DNA of 64,000 nt from Halomonas sp. ALS9 (GCF_001651035.1 NZ_LXRG01000231.1:51361-115360); one strand, 5' to 3'; numbered from the stretch's first letter, positions 1-7,937 are shown. Notes: a model not told the origin generated them from the letters alone. Program-made: numbers and translations.

Positions 1-2824
1 TCAGCTGCGGTGTACCGTTCACAGTTACGGCTTCACTGAATGCTAAGGTAATGTTAACAGTGTCGCCCGCTTTATAAGTACCGTCGGCATTCGTTGAGGT
101 GATGTTGGTCACACTCGGTGTCACCCGATCAACGCTGTGTGCCGAACCACTGGTATAGGCGATCGCCATATTCCCCGCTGCATCCTGCACATTCGTATTG
201 CTGTCGAGGTCAAGGCGCAGAGTGCCGTCGCCAGTGAGTGATTCTACGGTGACGGTGTAGCTACTGCCGGAGCCAGAGATGGCGGCGATGGTGCCCGACG
301 CATTGCCGTTGAGGGTGGAGAGGGTAAAATCATCGATAGAGACACCGCTGACGTTTTCGCTAAATGTCACGGTGTAATCCACTGAGGAAGCATTAGCAGC
401 AGGCGAACCGCTGAGCGCAATGCTGGAAACGCTGGGCACTACGGCATCGATTGCAATATCTTTATTGCTACTCAGCGAGTTAGCATCGCCCGGCGCGGGC
501 AGGGTAACCACCGTGTCGTTACCTGCCGCATCCTTTATAGAGCCGCCATTGAGGATGATCTCGCTACCCGCCAATGATAGATCGCTGGTTTCATCCCCGG
601 CCTGGACGGTATACCTAAACATCAGCGTATTAGTGCCAGATCCCGAGGTATAACTAACGGCCCGATCGGTCGTGCCGGTTTCCAGCGTTAGCTGTGGCGT
701 ACCGGCACCCGTGTTCACCGTAACGGCTTCACTAAAGGTCAGCGTAATGTCAACGGTGTCACCCGCTTTATAAGTCCCGTCGGCCGTCGGAGAGGTGACA
801 TTGGTGACCGTCGGTTGTACCCGGTCAACGTTGAGGGCCGTGCCGTTGGTGTATCCTGCCGGGGCGTTAGTCGCCCCATCATCGATATCGGTGCCAGTGT
901 TAAGATCAAGACGCAGGTCGCCCGCACCACTAATACCAGTAACACTGACCGTATAGCTGTCACCGCTGCCAGCAACCGCACTAATAGTGCCAGATGCCGT
1001 ACCGGTGGAGATGAGGGCGAAGTCGTCGGCCGATACATTGCTGACGCCTTCACTAAAGGTAACGGTGTAATCTACTGAGTCGGCATTGGTCGCGGGTGAA
1101 CCGCTGGGGGCGATACTGATAACGCTGGGCGCCACGTCATCAACGACATTAATGGTAATATTTTGCGTCGAGGGTGTCGTGCCATCAGTGGCTTGTATGT
1201 TAAGCGTAAAGCTGCCGGTAGCGCTGGCATCGAGCTGGCTGGTATCGCTCAGGGTGATCTCGCCAGTGGTACTGTCGATAGCGAAGACGTTGCCGGTGTT
1301 GCCTGACACGATAGAGTAGGCCACCGAGTTATCGTCGCCCGTGGTAGCGACAGTGCCTATAGAGGTGCTATTGGCATCACTCTCGTTAACGCTAAAGGAT
1401 TGGCCGGAGGTGACGACCGGGGCGACATCGTTAACCGAAATGGTGATATTTTGAGCAGTGGTGTTGTTGCTGCTTTCACCGTCATCGGCCTGCACCGTTA
1501 AGGTATAGCTAGTGGCGGTTTCATAATCGAGCGCTGCTGCACCGGTGGCATTTAGGCGAATCTCGCCAGTATCCCCATCGATACTAAAAATTGTTTGGCC
1601 GGTTCCACCAATGATGGAATAAGTAACGCTATCCGTGGCGCCACCATCTCCATCGTTGGCATTCACATCGTGAATAACGAAAGAGACGTTGGCGAACGTT
1701 TCATCAATGGAAAGATTCCCAGGATCCGTATTTTCAAAAATAGGGCTATTGTTAGTGATAACCGGTGACGCGACAATGTCATCCATTTCAAGGACGACCT
1801 GGGAGTTAAATGTAATCCTGATCTCATCAACGTTGTCATAGCCAGACTGAAAATTTAACGTTCCGAAGGAACCACCAGCAGTGGTGGCGTTGAAGGTATA
1901 GTAGACGTTTCCCAGTGTATCGGAAGCCGTAAAGTCAAGTGATTCCGAAGCGGTTACTGCGGCACCGTCGCGGAACCCCTGGATAGTGGCGACAGGATCA
2001 GTCGTTGCCTCGGTTATGCCAATTGCAACCGAGGCAAGATCAAATTCAGATCCATCGGTCGAAGAGAAGCTGAATTGCCGAATATCTGGGTTGGCATAGT
2101 TCATCAGCATTACTCGGTCATTAGGATCCCCTGAATTATTCAAGTTGACCGTGAAGTCTGAAGCATTGGGGGTGGCTATCCTATCAGCACCATCCATTGC
2201 AAACGTCCAGTTCCCAATGTTTATTGACGTAACAGGGTCTTCATTGATAAGGCCAACACTATCGAAATTCTCGTTGAATATTGACAGGGTCGACTGAAAT
2301 AGCTCGTATACAGGCGAAAAAACGTCTGTTTCTATCAAACCTATGTGTTGTTCAAGATCCCAATTTCCACCGAGATCACTAGCCCCTGTTAGGTCATTAG
2401 AGGCGGCCACATCCGCCTCTGTCACCCGTGCTAACTCTTCCAAAAACCGCAGGCCCTGCTGACCCGCAGCAACATGACAGCCGTAAATTAGGATGTCGCC
2501 GTCTGGCCCCAAGGCTTCGCCCCACTGCTCCAGGAAGCTGACATAGCCTGGTAAAGTCTCGCTATTCAGTGTGCTACTGCCCAGTGCTATACGCCCTTCG
2601 CTACCGTGGGAAATCAGGTGGATAGCGTCAAGTCCGCCGCGCTGTGCTAACGCTTGGGCGATTTGTTCAACGCCGCTGGTGTTGAGGTCTAACAGTATGA
2701 CCTCGGTATCAACGGGCACACCGTTAAGCAGTGTTTGATAATCGTCAACTCGGGGGTCGAGGAAGATAACTTCGTTACGACCATTCGATTGGATTGGGTG
2801 CGTTTGGCGGGTGGGAGTATTCAT
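1..2824 (-). CDS. Giant DUF4347 / cadherin / Ig-like repeat surface protein (N-terminal part; runs off the left edge)
   Basis: The minus-strand frame is open from an ATG at 2824 down to base 1, so at least 941 residues are present and the C-terminus lies outside the window. Residues about 17-160 form a DUF4347 domain, with HLISHGSEG followed by DILIYGCHVA. This is followed by a beta-rich region (about 165-350), two cadherin-like repeats containing VNDVAP and DYETA-type motifs (about 350-560), and then long Ig-like repeats with SVDYTVTFSE and FSEAVTVN motifs. Proteins of this design are usually very large, exported by a type I system and used as adhesins; that is family knowledge. No secretion genes are visible here. 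The reading is secure, but the function is inferred. The upstream region is AT-rich and probably holds the promoter. Confidence 0.85.
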   Translation of the reverse strand, partial: MNTPTRQTHPIQSNGRNEVIFLDPRVDDYQTLLNGVPVDTEVILLDLNTSGVEQIAQALAQRGGLDAIHLISHGSEGRIALGSSTLNSETLPGYVSFLEQWGEALGPDGDILIYGCHVAAGQQGLRFLEELARVTEADVAASNDLTGASDLGGNWDLEQHIGLIETDVFSPVYELFQSTLSIFNENFDSVGLINEDPVTSINIGNWTFAMDGADRIATPNASDFTVNLNNSGDPNDRVMLMNYANPDIRQFSFSSTDGSEFDLASVAIGITEATTDPVATIQGFRDGAAVTASESLDFTASDTLGNVYYTFNATTAGGSFGTLNFQSGYDNVDEIRITFNSQVVLEMDDIVASPVITNNSPIFENTDPGNLSIDETFANVSFVIHDVNANDGDGGATDSVTYSIIGGTGQTIFSIDGDTGEIRLNATGAAALDYETATSYTLTVQADDGESSNNTTAQNITISVNDVAPVVTSGQSFSVNESDANSTSIGTVATTGDDNSVAYSIVSGNTGNVFAIDSTTGEITLSDTSQLDASATGSFTLNIQATDGTTPSTQNITINVVDDVAPSVISIAPSGSPATNADSVDYTVTFSEGVSNVSADDFALISTGTASGTISAVAGSGDSYTVSVTGISGAGDLRLDLNTGTDIDDGATNAPAGYTNGTALNVDRVQPTVTNVTSPTADGTYKAGDTVDITLTFSEAVTVNTGAGTPQLTLETGTTDRAVSYTSGSGTNTLMFRYTVQAGDETSDLSLAGSEIILNGGSIKDAAGNDTVVTLPAPGDANSLSSNKDIAIDAVVPSVSSIALSGSPAANASSVDYTVTFSENVSGVSIDDFTLSTLNGNASGTIAAISGSGSSYTVTVESLTGDGTLRLDLDSNTNVQDAAGNMAIAYTSGSAHSVDRVTPSVTNITSTNADGTYKAGDTVNITLAFSEAVTVNGTPQL
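48..1140 (-). repeat. Paralogous Ig-like coding repeats, about 696 bp apart
   Basis: Two stretches of the giant surface gene resemble each other base by base with an offset of about 696 bp (232 codons). For example, the block at 48-75 recurs at 744-771, and the SVDYTVTFSE coding region recurs near 370 and 1065. Each unit covers more than one Ig-like domain. This is a coding repeat produced by internal duplication, not a mobile element. More copies probably lie beyond the left edge. Confidence 0.7.
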
Positions 2825-2946
2825 AAAGAGTACACTCTTTAAGTGGTATAGATATTTGGTTATAGGGCTGTCTAGCTTTTTTCTATGTCTTTTTTCTAAA
2901 TCTTTGTTCTACTTGTTTTTTTATATCGCTTTTCTAGACGGTTTTT

Positions 2947-3267
2947 TTATACGGCGTCGACCCGGTAGCAGGCAAGTGACAGGTCAGAGGTGCCGCCGCC
3001 AGCGATAGCGCCCCGAAGTGCTGTAATACCTATCTTAATGCTCCTCGTGCAGCCCTCTGCTCCAGGGTCTTGCAAGAGCACGTCGCTGACAAGGGGTTGC
3101 AAGAAGCTGATACTGAAGTGATCCGTTGTGCTATGGGTGGCCGCTCTAGTGATTTCGCTGATACCCAACTGATACTGTGATTCTGCGGCATCTAAGCTGA
3201 AATGCTTAATACCACAGACGTCACTGAGTAAGCTACTACTACCTGTGATTGATATAAAGACGCTCAC
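2947..3267 (-). CDS. Small protein of unknown function (doubtful ORF, perhaps Hcp-like)
   Basis: This is a 106-residue ORF with a GTG start (MSVFISITG...), bounded upstream by an in-frame stop at 3295-3297. The predicted protein reads as beta-rich, with an alternating hydrophobic pattern and a glycine run near the C-terminus. Its outline recalls small Hcp/type VI tube-like proteins, but I cannot demonstrate that relationship. There is no clear Shine-Dalgarno sequence before the GTG. It lies upstream of, and in the same direction as, the DUF4347 gene, separated by an A-rich (minus-strand) leader. It may be a real gene or chance coding. Confidence 0.35.
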   Translation of the reverse strand: MSVFISITGSSSLLSDVCGIKHFSLDAAESQYQLGISEITRAATHSTTDHFSISFLQPLVSDVLLQDPGAEGCTRSIKIGITALRGAIAGGGTSDLSLACYRVDAV

Positions 3268-3717
3268 AGGGAGAGAGATGCATCCAACACTGTTTTAAAA
3301 ACTGTTTTCAACACTACAGGATGAGCTGGTCGCTCGATTAGGCCCATCTTTACACGTTCAGAAACATGTGATCGCGCTCTTCGCTACATCAAAGGTTCCT
3401 GATGTTTTGTGAAGCATCCTAAGTTTTATTTTATTTTTTAGATTTTTCTTATTTAGATTATCTTGCTACTTTCTACTTGCTACTACTTATGCAGTTTTTT
3501 AGTTTCTTACCACAGAAAAACAATCTAGGTTCATTGAGGAAACTACCAAATAAGTACTAAGATTATAGTCGTTGGCCTAAGTGTATGCAAGATTTTACTG
3601 CTAGGTTTAATGAGGCTATGGTACTAGAACGTGCAGCAGGGTTGCCCACTCAACTAACGCGCAGCGGTTAGTGGCCTAATAACGAGTGGACAATGTAGCC
3701 ACCGTAAGCATTACGCG
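3268..3717. other. Non-coding stretch upstream of the tail-collar gene
   Basis: No convincing gene was found here. The left half (about 3420-3500) is strongly AT-rich. The right half (about 3590-3717) has small inverted repeats: CTAAC/GTTAG around 3655-3672 and GTGGC/GCCAC around 3671-3703. These lead into the hairpin at 3718-3739 and suggest a structured leader RNA for the downstream gene. No known riboswitch consensus was recognised. Confidence 0.4.
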
Positions 3718-3739
3718 ATGCCTTATTAAAGGCATTTTT
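3718..3739 (+). terminator. Hairpin plus T-run just upstream of the tail-collar start (possible attenuator)
   Basis: The arms ATGCCTT (3718-3724) and AAGGCAT (3729-3735) enclose a 4-nt loop and are followed by TTTTT. The hairpin ends about 27 nt before the ATG at 3766, so it sits inside the likely leader. It would act either as the terminator of an upstream RNA or as an attenuator. Confidence 0.5.
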
Positions 3740-3765
3740 ATTACAACAGTAACAAGGAGTGCTTT

Positions 3766-4311
3766 ATGGATCCGTTTCTCGGGGAAATCAAAATGTTAGG
3801 CTTTGCATGGGCGCCCGTGGGTTGGGGACTATGCAATGGTGCCCAGCTGTCTATTTCACAGAATACTGCCCTCTACTCTTTGCTTGGCGTTGTTTATGGC
3901 GGCAACGGTCAAACCACCTTTAACCTGCCAGATCTGAGAGGGCGAATGCCCAGAGGGCAAGGTCATGGAGCGGGCATGGGAAATGTCAATATCGGCGAGG
4001 AAGCTGGAGCGGAAAACCGCACACTGACTATTAATGAAATGCCTCACCATACGCATGCCGCTGGGGCAATGACAACGCCGGAGAGCGCCAATCAAGCCAC
4101 GCCTGCCACAGGGGATTATTTAGCCAGCGGGAAAACGGGTCTTAGCAGCTCTGTGAGCAATTATTTCCGTGGCACACCCTCTGGCACAGTTGCGTTAGGC
4201 AATGGCCAAACGGGCAGTAGCGGAGGGAGTCAACCGTTTAACGTAATGAACCCTTATCTTGCCCTGAACTTTAGTATTGCGTTACAGGGTATCTTTCCAT
4301 CCCGCCCATAG
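3766..4311 (+). CDS. Phage-tail-collar domain protein (MdpB / microcystin-dependent protein family)
   Basis: The protein has 181 residues and starts at an ATG with a good AAGGAG site (3752-3757). The N-terminus, MDPFLGEIKMLGFAWAPVGW, followed by NTALYSLLGVVYGGNGQTTF and LPDLRGRMPRGQG, is the classic tail-collar signature seen in tail-fibre tips and in a stand-alone bacterial family named after microcystin-dependent protein. The C-terminal half (NVMNPYLALNFSIALQG) is also typical. No other phage genes surround it. The next genes, DUF6916 and GNAT, suggest the stand-alone version, whose role is poorly known and probably extracellular. The family call is secure; the function is unknown. Confidence 0.9.
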   Translation: MDPFLGEIKMLGFAWAPVGWGLCNGAQLSISQNTALYSLLGVVYGGNGQTTFNLPDLRGRMPRGQGHGAGMGNVNIGEEAGAENRTLTINEMPHHTHAAGAMTTPESANQATPATGDYLASGKTGLSSSVSNYFRGTPSGTVALGNGQTGSSGGSQPFNVMNPYLALNFSIALQGIFPSRP

Positions 4312-4366
4312 GACAAGTTGCGGTGGCCGAATGCGTGAGGGTTCGGCCACCCACAGAGGAGTCACG

Positions 4367-4687
4367 ATGTTAGGCACCATTACAGCGGCGGATTTTCAGC
4401 CGCTACAGGGAAAAGTGTGTGTTTTTGAAGTAACACCAACACATTCGATGCAGTTCACGGTCGAGCAAGTAGAAAGCCGCCCCGACTGCCAAGTGCCGGG
4501 ATCGGGCGAGGCGCGGGAGCCTTTCTGTGTTCTTCTGTCTGGGCAACAAGACGAGGCTGGTTTTACCAGCGCTACCGGGGTTTTGCGCCTAGGCGACGCT
4601 GCAACGCTGGAAGGCGTCTACATTAACCGTGTGTTACCCCCAATGGGTGGCGACCCACGGCCCTGGTATCAACTTGTCTTTAACTAA
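4367..4687 (+). CDS. DUF6916-like small protein
   Basis: The protein has 106 residues. The ATG at 4367 is preceded by GAGGAG (4356-4361) at good spacing; a longer upstream reading starting inside the collar gene lacks such a site and is rejected. The sequence (AADFQPLQGKVCVFEV..., then GVYINRVLPPMGGDPRPWYQLVFN) resembles the DUF6916 family, which is commonly found next to tail-collar proteins. It has no signal peptide and no membrane segment. Its 3' end overlaps the convergent GNAT gene by 8 bp. Function unknown; the neighbourhood suggests it works with the collar protein. Confidence 0.75.
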   Translation: MLGTITAADFQPLQGKVCVFEVTPTHSMQFTVEQVESRPDCQVPGSGEAREPFCVLLSGQQDEAGFTSATGVLRLGDAATLEGVYINRVLPPMGGDPRPWYQLVFN

Positions 4688-5195
4688 TTTTTGACGAGGG
4701 CGTTTGCGGATACCAGACCCAACGTTCCACTGCCCCCATTAATCTTTCAAAGCGGAACCCTAACTGCTGGTAAAGCTGTTTGGCATAAACATTAAACGGG
4801 TCGACGGAGAGGGAAACGGGGCTCATCACTTGAGCCCCTGCTGACTGGACTGCCCGAAGAACAACAGCCCCATAGCCCTTGTTACGTGCCCCCTTGATTA
4901 GCGCGAGATCAAGAATATGCACTTCATCGGCACCGAAATCCACAGTAACTCGGCCGATCCGCTCGCCCTGTTTTTCGACGATATAATACAAGGCATTGGG
5001 GTAAGCGGTTCCATAACCGACCGCTTGCGCCTTCACCTGCATCTCAAGCAAGGCCTCAATGACATCTTGATCAGCCAACGCCAATTGCAGGTCTTGCCGA
5101 ATATCACGATAAAGCGCTTCGAGAAAAAGATGATCAGAGTCTCTAGAGGGCCGAAGTTGCAGCCCATCGTTTAAGTGCCTGCCTATGCCCGCCAT
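4680..5195 (-). CDS. GNAT family N-acetyltransferase
   Basis: From the ATG at 5195 the protein has 171 residues. LQLRPSRDSD marks the first GNAT strand, VHILDLALIKGARNKGYG is the acetyl-CoA loop region (motif A, with R-x-x-G-x-G in the variant form RNKGYG), and PFNVYAKQLYQQLGF is motif B. The start is uncertain: a TTG at 5267 would add 24 residues in the same frame, but it lacks family similarity. The gene lies directly downstream of the FlgO-family gene and converges on the DUF6916 gene. GNAT genes often accompany collar/DUF6916 pairs, so it may modify a partner there; the substrate is unknown. Confidence 0.85.
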   Translation of the reverse strand: MAGIGRHLNDGLQLRPSRDSDHLFLEALYRDIRQDLQLALADQDVIEALLEMQVKAQAVGYGTAYPNALYYIVEKQGERIGRVTVDFGADEVHILDLALIKGARNKGYGAVVLRAVQSAGAQVMSPVSLSVDPFNVYAKQLYQQLGFRFERLMGAVERWVWYPQTPSSKIS

Positions 5196-5280
5196 TTGTT
5201 TGCCATTGCCTAAGGATATAAATTGATTGAATCGCCCACCACTACAAGATAAGCGTGAGCTTGCCAAAAATGGTGAGTGC

Positions 5281-5871
5281 TCACCAACCCCCTTGGCCCT
5301 CTAACAAGCTGCGGGTGTTGTTATTAAGCGGCATGCGGAAATCGGCGCTGCCGAGTACCATGGCATCGCCTGCCCGCACTACCCTAGCACTCACATAGAC
5401 GTAGTCCTGGCCCTGTGCATAGGTGCCCATTAAAATTGAACGGGCGTTGTGCTGAGCGGTTAGGCGCTGAACTTGCCGTGAAAGAATTAATTCCCCCACG
5501 CTCTCTTCGATGAACATGCTGTCGCGCATTTTAACTTCGCGTACCTGCATACCCTGGCGGGCCAGGGCGGACGCCATAATTTCAGAGCTGATACGCCCCA
5601 GTGTCGACGATTGGCTTAGATTGTCGATGCTCACAAAGGTGGCAGCAATCATGGGGCTATAGCGCGTGAGCTCTGGGTTACTGGCAACCATCTGCTCGGC
5701 AGCGGCATGAACCAATTCAGACAGATCGGGTTCCGGTTCGGCGGGTCTATTGTTAGCATTACCCAGCGTGCCACAGCCAGCCAGTAACAGTAGCGTAATA
5801 CCCATGGCCATCCCGCGGGCCGCATGGCTGATAGAGCGAGCGCGCCGAGCAGCGAAAAGTGTAATCAGCAT
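5281..5871 (-). CDS. FlgO-family outer-membrane lipoprotein
   Basis: The protein has 196 residues from the ATG at 5871, which lies 4 nt after the stop of the upstream lipoprotein gene, so the two are coupled. A charged N-terminus and hydrophobic stretch end in the lipobox LLAGC (cysteine near residue 32). The mature part carries a FlgO-like domain: LVHAAAEQMVASNP, then IAATFVSIDNLSQSSTLGRISSEIMAS and a C-terminal ARVVRAGDAMVLGSADF. FlgO proteins are outer-membrane proteins linked to flagellar stability or motility in Vibrio. No flagellar structural genes are adjacent, so its role may differ here. A longer reading to 6006 runs into the upstream gene and is not supported. Confidence 0.8.
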   Translation of the reverse strand: MLITLFAARRARSISHAARGMAMGITLLLLAGCGTLGNANNRPAEPEPDLSELVHAAAEQMVASNPELTRYSPMIAATFVSIDNLSQSSTLGRISSEIMASALARQGMQVREVKMRDSMFIEESVGELILSRQVQRLTAQHNARSILMGTYAQGQDYVYVSARVVRAGDAMVLGSADFRMPLNNNTRSLLEGQGGW

Positions 5872-5875
5872 GAAA

Positions 5876-6613
5876 TTACCACGTATCTGTAAGGGAAACG
5901 GAGGGTGTGGTAGGTGCCTGGGGCACGCGGTGAGGGGCATATTGACGACGATCACCGGCATTGATGTAGTAAATGTTGGACGAAGAGTAGAGAATTCGTT
6001 CGCCATCGATAATTTGCGTGGTCACGATAATCTCTTCATTGCCGGTGTGCGTCCAGCTACCGCTGGTGGTGTCGGCAAGCATGCCTGCGGGGATTAACCC
6101 TAGTGCAGGTTCTGCCCACTGGTTATACGGAATGGTAGCCACAGCGATACCCGCGGTGAGTGCGGTAAAAGCACCGACGGGAGGGCGGATAAAGCCGCGA
6201 TCACGGTGTTCGACGACTTCGACATTAAACGTGATATTGGCGCTGTTTGCAGTGGGGACGGTGGTGAGGTTGGCGCCCCGTGAGACCAGCTCGCTGGTCA
6301 GCAGTGCGCGAAAGCCGCGCCCAAATTCACCGCCGCTGTAGGCGTGCAGTGCTTCACTGTCGGGTTCGCTAATGTGTAAATCGCGATTACGAACGCGCTC
6401 GCGTTGCAAAATGCTGGTAGCTTCATGGCGGGCCAGCACATCCCAGTGGTGGGCAGCCTGCATACGCTGCTGCTCAGTGTAGGGGTAAGTAGTGGCTATC
6501 GGCGCTTGAGATGTATTGGCATAAAAGCAGCCGCTGAGCATTAAGCTTGCCAGCCCCAAGCTGACAGGACGTATGAAATAGGGTAATGGGAATAATCTGG
6601 GACGGGTGCGCAC
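5876..6613 (-). CDS. Lipoprotein of unknown function, co-transcribed with the FlgO-family gene
   Basis: The protein has 245 residues. The GTG start at 6613 is chosen because AAGGAA lies 8 nt upstream. The signal peptide ends in LMLSGC (lipobox cysteine about residue 29), so it should be lipid-anchored in the envelope. The mature region contains a conserved-looking EFGRGFRALLTSELVSRG segment and a glycine/alanine-rich stretch (AFTALTAGIAVATIP) that could be a short membrane-associated helix. I do not recognise a named family. The 4-nt spacing to the FlgO-like gene and the divergent MotB/OmpA-like gene suggest an envelope role. Confidence 0.75.
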   Translation of the reverse strand: MRTRPRLFPLPYFIRPVSLGLASLMLSGCFYANTSQAPIATTYPYTEQQRMQAAHHWDVLARHEATSILQRERVRNRDLHISEPDSEALHAYSGGEFGRGFRALLTSELVSRGANLTTVPTANSANITFNVEVVEHRDRGFIRPPVGAFTALTAGIAVATIPYNQWAEPALGLIPAGMLADTTSGSWTHTGNEEIIVTTQIIDGERILYSSSNIYYINAGDRRQYAPHRVPQAPTTPSVSLTDTW

Positions 6614-6656
6614 CTGCTGGTTCCTTTTTCGCTACAAAACGGCTTTTGATAGACTG

Positions 6657-6698
6657 TTCGCCATGCTTAGTTTGCCATGCCTAATTCATCATACCTAG
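6657..6698. repeat. Three 14-nt tandem repeats in the divergent lipoprotein/MotB-like spacer
   Basis: The units TTCGCCATGCTTAG (6657-6670), TTTGCCATGCCTAA (6671-6684) and TTCATCATACCTAG (6685-6698) are imperfect copies of a 14-nt sequence in the promoter region shared by the two divergent genes. Confidence 0.7.
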
Positions 6699-6743
6699 CT
6701 AGATCGGCCACGAGGTTAAAAACTTGAATGAGCGATAACACCA

Positions 6744-7748
6744 ATGCTTGAAGATCATCGCAGCGGTCCGCGCCATGATTCGCTAATGTCGGCCTATCAT
6801 GAGAGTGATAGTGGGAGCGGTTGGATGATCAGCTATCTCGATATCATGACCCTACTGGTGGCCCTTTTTGTGGTCATTATTGCCGCTGCTGGGCCGGTTA
6901 TTCCTCAGTTGAACCAGACAAATAATATGAGTGAAGATGCTGACGCACCCTTACCTAATTTGGGCGTTCCGCTGCCCGAAGCTTTGGCCCAGGTAAGCAC
7001 TGAGCGGGTGGGTGTCGCCCGTTGGGGCGTTGAAGGATTGAGTCCTATGGCCATCAGTGCGGCGCTAGGCGTCGCCGGGCTGCCCAAGTTGACTGATCTT
7101 CCTCGGCGAGTCAGCGTCGGTGTCCCACCGCTTTTGGCAGCACCACTGCCGCCCGCTGAACCGGTTATTTCTTTACCCAAACTGTTGATGCCCGCGGGCA
7201 GCGATGATTTTACATCGCCCTTAGCTGACTACATGGTGGTGTTAACTGATCGCCCCCCGGTGAATGTGCAAGCAGTGAGTGATGAGTCAGTCTCGGGGGC
7301 ACTTGCCCTGGATCAGGCGCTCTCCCAGCGCGTTGAAGAGTCTACCTACCTACCCGACCTGGAGGGCGTTGAAGTGTCACGAGTGGCTGAGGGGATTAGT
7401 CTGCGTGTGCAGGATCAACTGCTGTTTCCTTCGGCAACGGCCGAGCTGACCAATGACGGGTCGTCACTAGTGGGTAGTTTGTTGGAAACTATTCAGCGCT
7501 ACGATGGCGAAGTATGGGTTGAGGGCCACTCGGATAGTCAGACTATTAGCACTGATGAATTCTCGTCTAATTGGGCACTGTCTAGTGCCCGTGCGATTGC
7601 TATTGTGGAAGCACTGGAAGCGGCGGGTGTCGACGCTGAACGCCTGCGTGCCGTGGGTTTGGCGGCCACTAAACCGCTTGAGAATAATGCCACAGCGGAA
7701 GGGCGCGCACGCAACCGGCGGGTTGAAGTAGTGATTCATGTCGAGTAG
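6744..7748 (+). CDS. MotB/OmpA-like envelope protein (stand-alone)
   Basis: The protein has 334 residues. The N-terminus carries a MotB-type segment, WMISYLDIMTLLVALFVVII (about residues 27-46), with an aspartate at the position of the proton-binding Asp of MotB. A long proline-rich linker (about 50-200) follows, then a C-terminal OmpA-like peptidoglycan-binding domain (about 205-334) with VEGHSDSQ and NRRVEVVI motifs. MotB forms the flagellar stator with MotA, but no motA-like gene is adjacent. It may be a stator variant or a peptidoglycan tether. The start is uncertain: neither the ATG at 6744 nor the one at 6786 has a clear ribosome-binding site. It is divergent from the FlgO-family operon. 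Confidence 0.85.
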   Translation: MLEDHRSGPRHDSLMSAYHESDSGSGWMISYLDIMTLLVALFVVIIAAAGPVIPQLNQTNNMSEDADAPLPNLGVPLPEALAQVSTERVGVARWGVEGLSPMAISAALGVAGLPKLTDLPRRVSVGVPPLLAAPLPPAEPVISLPKLLMPAGSDDFTSPLADYMVVLTDRPPVNVQAVSDESVSGALALDQALSQRVEESTYLPDLEGVEVSRVAEGISLRVQDQLLFPSATAELTNDGSSLVGSLLETIQRYDGEVWVEGHSDSQTISTDEFSSNWALSSARAIAIVEALEAAGVDAERLRAVGLAATKPLENNATAEGRARNRRVEVVIHVE

Positions 7749-7776
7749 CGAGTCTCTGATCACATGCAGATCTGAG

Positions 7777-7823
7777 CACGTACAACAATATCACGTACAA
7801 AAATATTCACGTACAAAAGTATT
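7777..7823. repeat. Three 15-16-nt tandem repeats downstream of the MotB-like gene
   Basis: The units CACGTACAACAATAT (7777-7791), CACGTACAAAAATATT (7792-7807) and CACGTACAAAAGTATT (7808-7823) lie 29 nt after the stop codon. Confidence 0.8.
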
Positions 7824-7834
7824 AAATTAATATT

Positions 7835-7862
7835 AAAAAAAAGCCCGCCGGGGGAGGCGGGC
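7835..7862 (-). terminator. Rho-independent terminator on the minus strand
   Basis: A 7-bp GC-only stem (7843-7849 with 7856-7862) with a 6-nt loop is followed on the minus strand by eight T residues. On the plus strand no T-run follows, so the signal belongs to a minus-strand transcript. Confidence 0.8.
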
Positions 7863-7931
7863 ATTAAAGGGCTTGGCTCACTGCAGCCCACTGGCATCAG
7901 GTGAGGGGTGTACAGGATGACCAGTGGGTAC
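7835..7931 (-). ncRNA. Candidate small RNA, about 97 nt, with its own promoter and terminator
   Basis: On the minus strand, TTGGCA (7965-7960) and TATACT (7943-7938) are separated by 16 nt, a strong sigma70-type promoter. About 100 nt downstream lies a perfect terminator stem GCCCGCC/GGCGGGC (7862-7843) followed by eight T residues (7842-7835). Between them the transcript can form a stem from CCCACTGG/CCAGTGGG extended by CATC/GATG with one bulged base (7887-7928), exposing the C-rich loop CACCCCTCACC. The terminator loop is TCCCCC. C-rich loops of this type can pair with ribosome-binding sites in known sRNAs. There is no ORF inside. No Rfam family was recognised by eye, and it is not SRP RNA, 6S RNA or tmRNA. 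Confidence 0.6.
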
Positions 7932-7937
7932 AATTTC

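Noticed and set aside
2811..3008. Short plus-strand ORF in the T-rich leader of the DUF4347 gene
   Set aside because: Phenylalanine/leucine-rich translation of a T-rich promoter region, overlapping the start of the giant gene; no supporting ribosome site.
3590..3740. c-di-GMP (GEMM) riboswitch before the collar gene
   Set aside because: The conserved GEMM core elements are not present; only a generic structured leader is supported.
3766..4687. Prophage remnant based on the tail-collar domain
   Set aside because: No other phage gene, integrase or attachment site is nearby; the neighbours match the stand-alone collar family.
7835..7931. SRP (4.5S), 6S or tmRNA identity for the candidate sRNA
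   Set aside because: The diagnostic motifs (such as the GGAAGGAAGC loop of SRP RNA or the tRNA-like ends of tmRNA) are missing and the length is too short.
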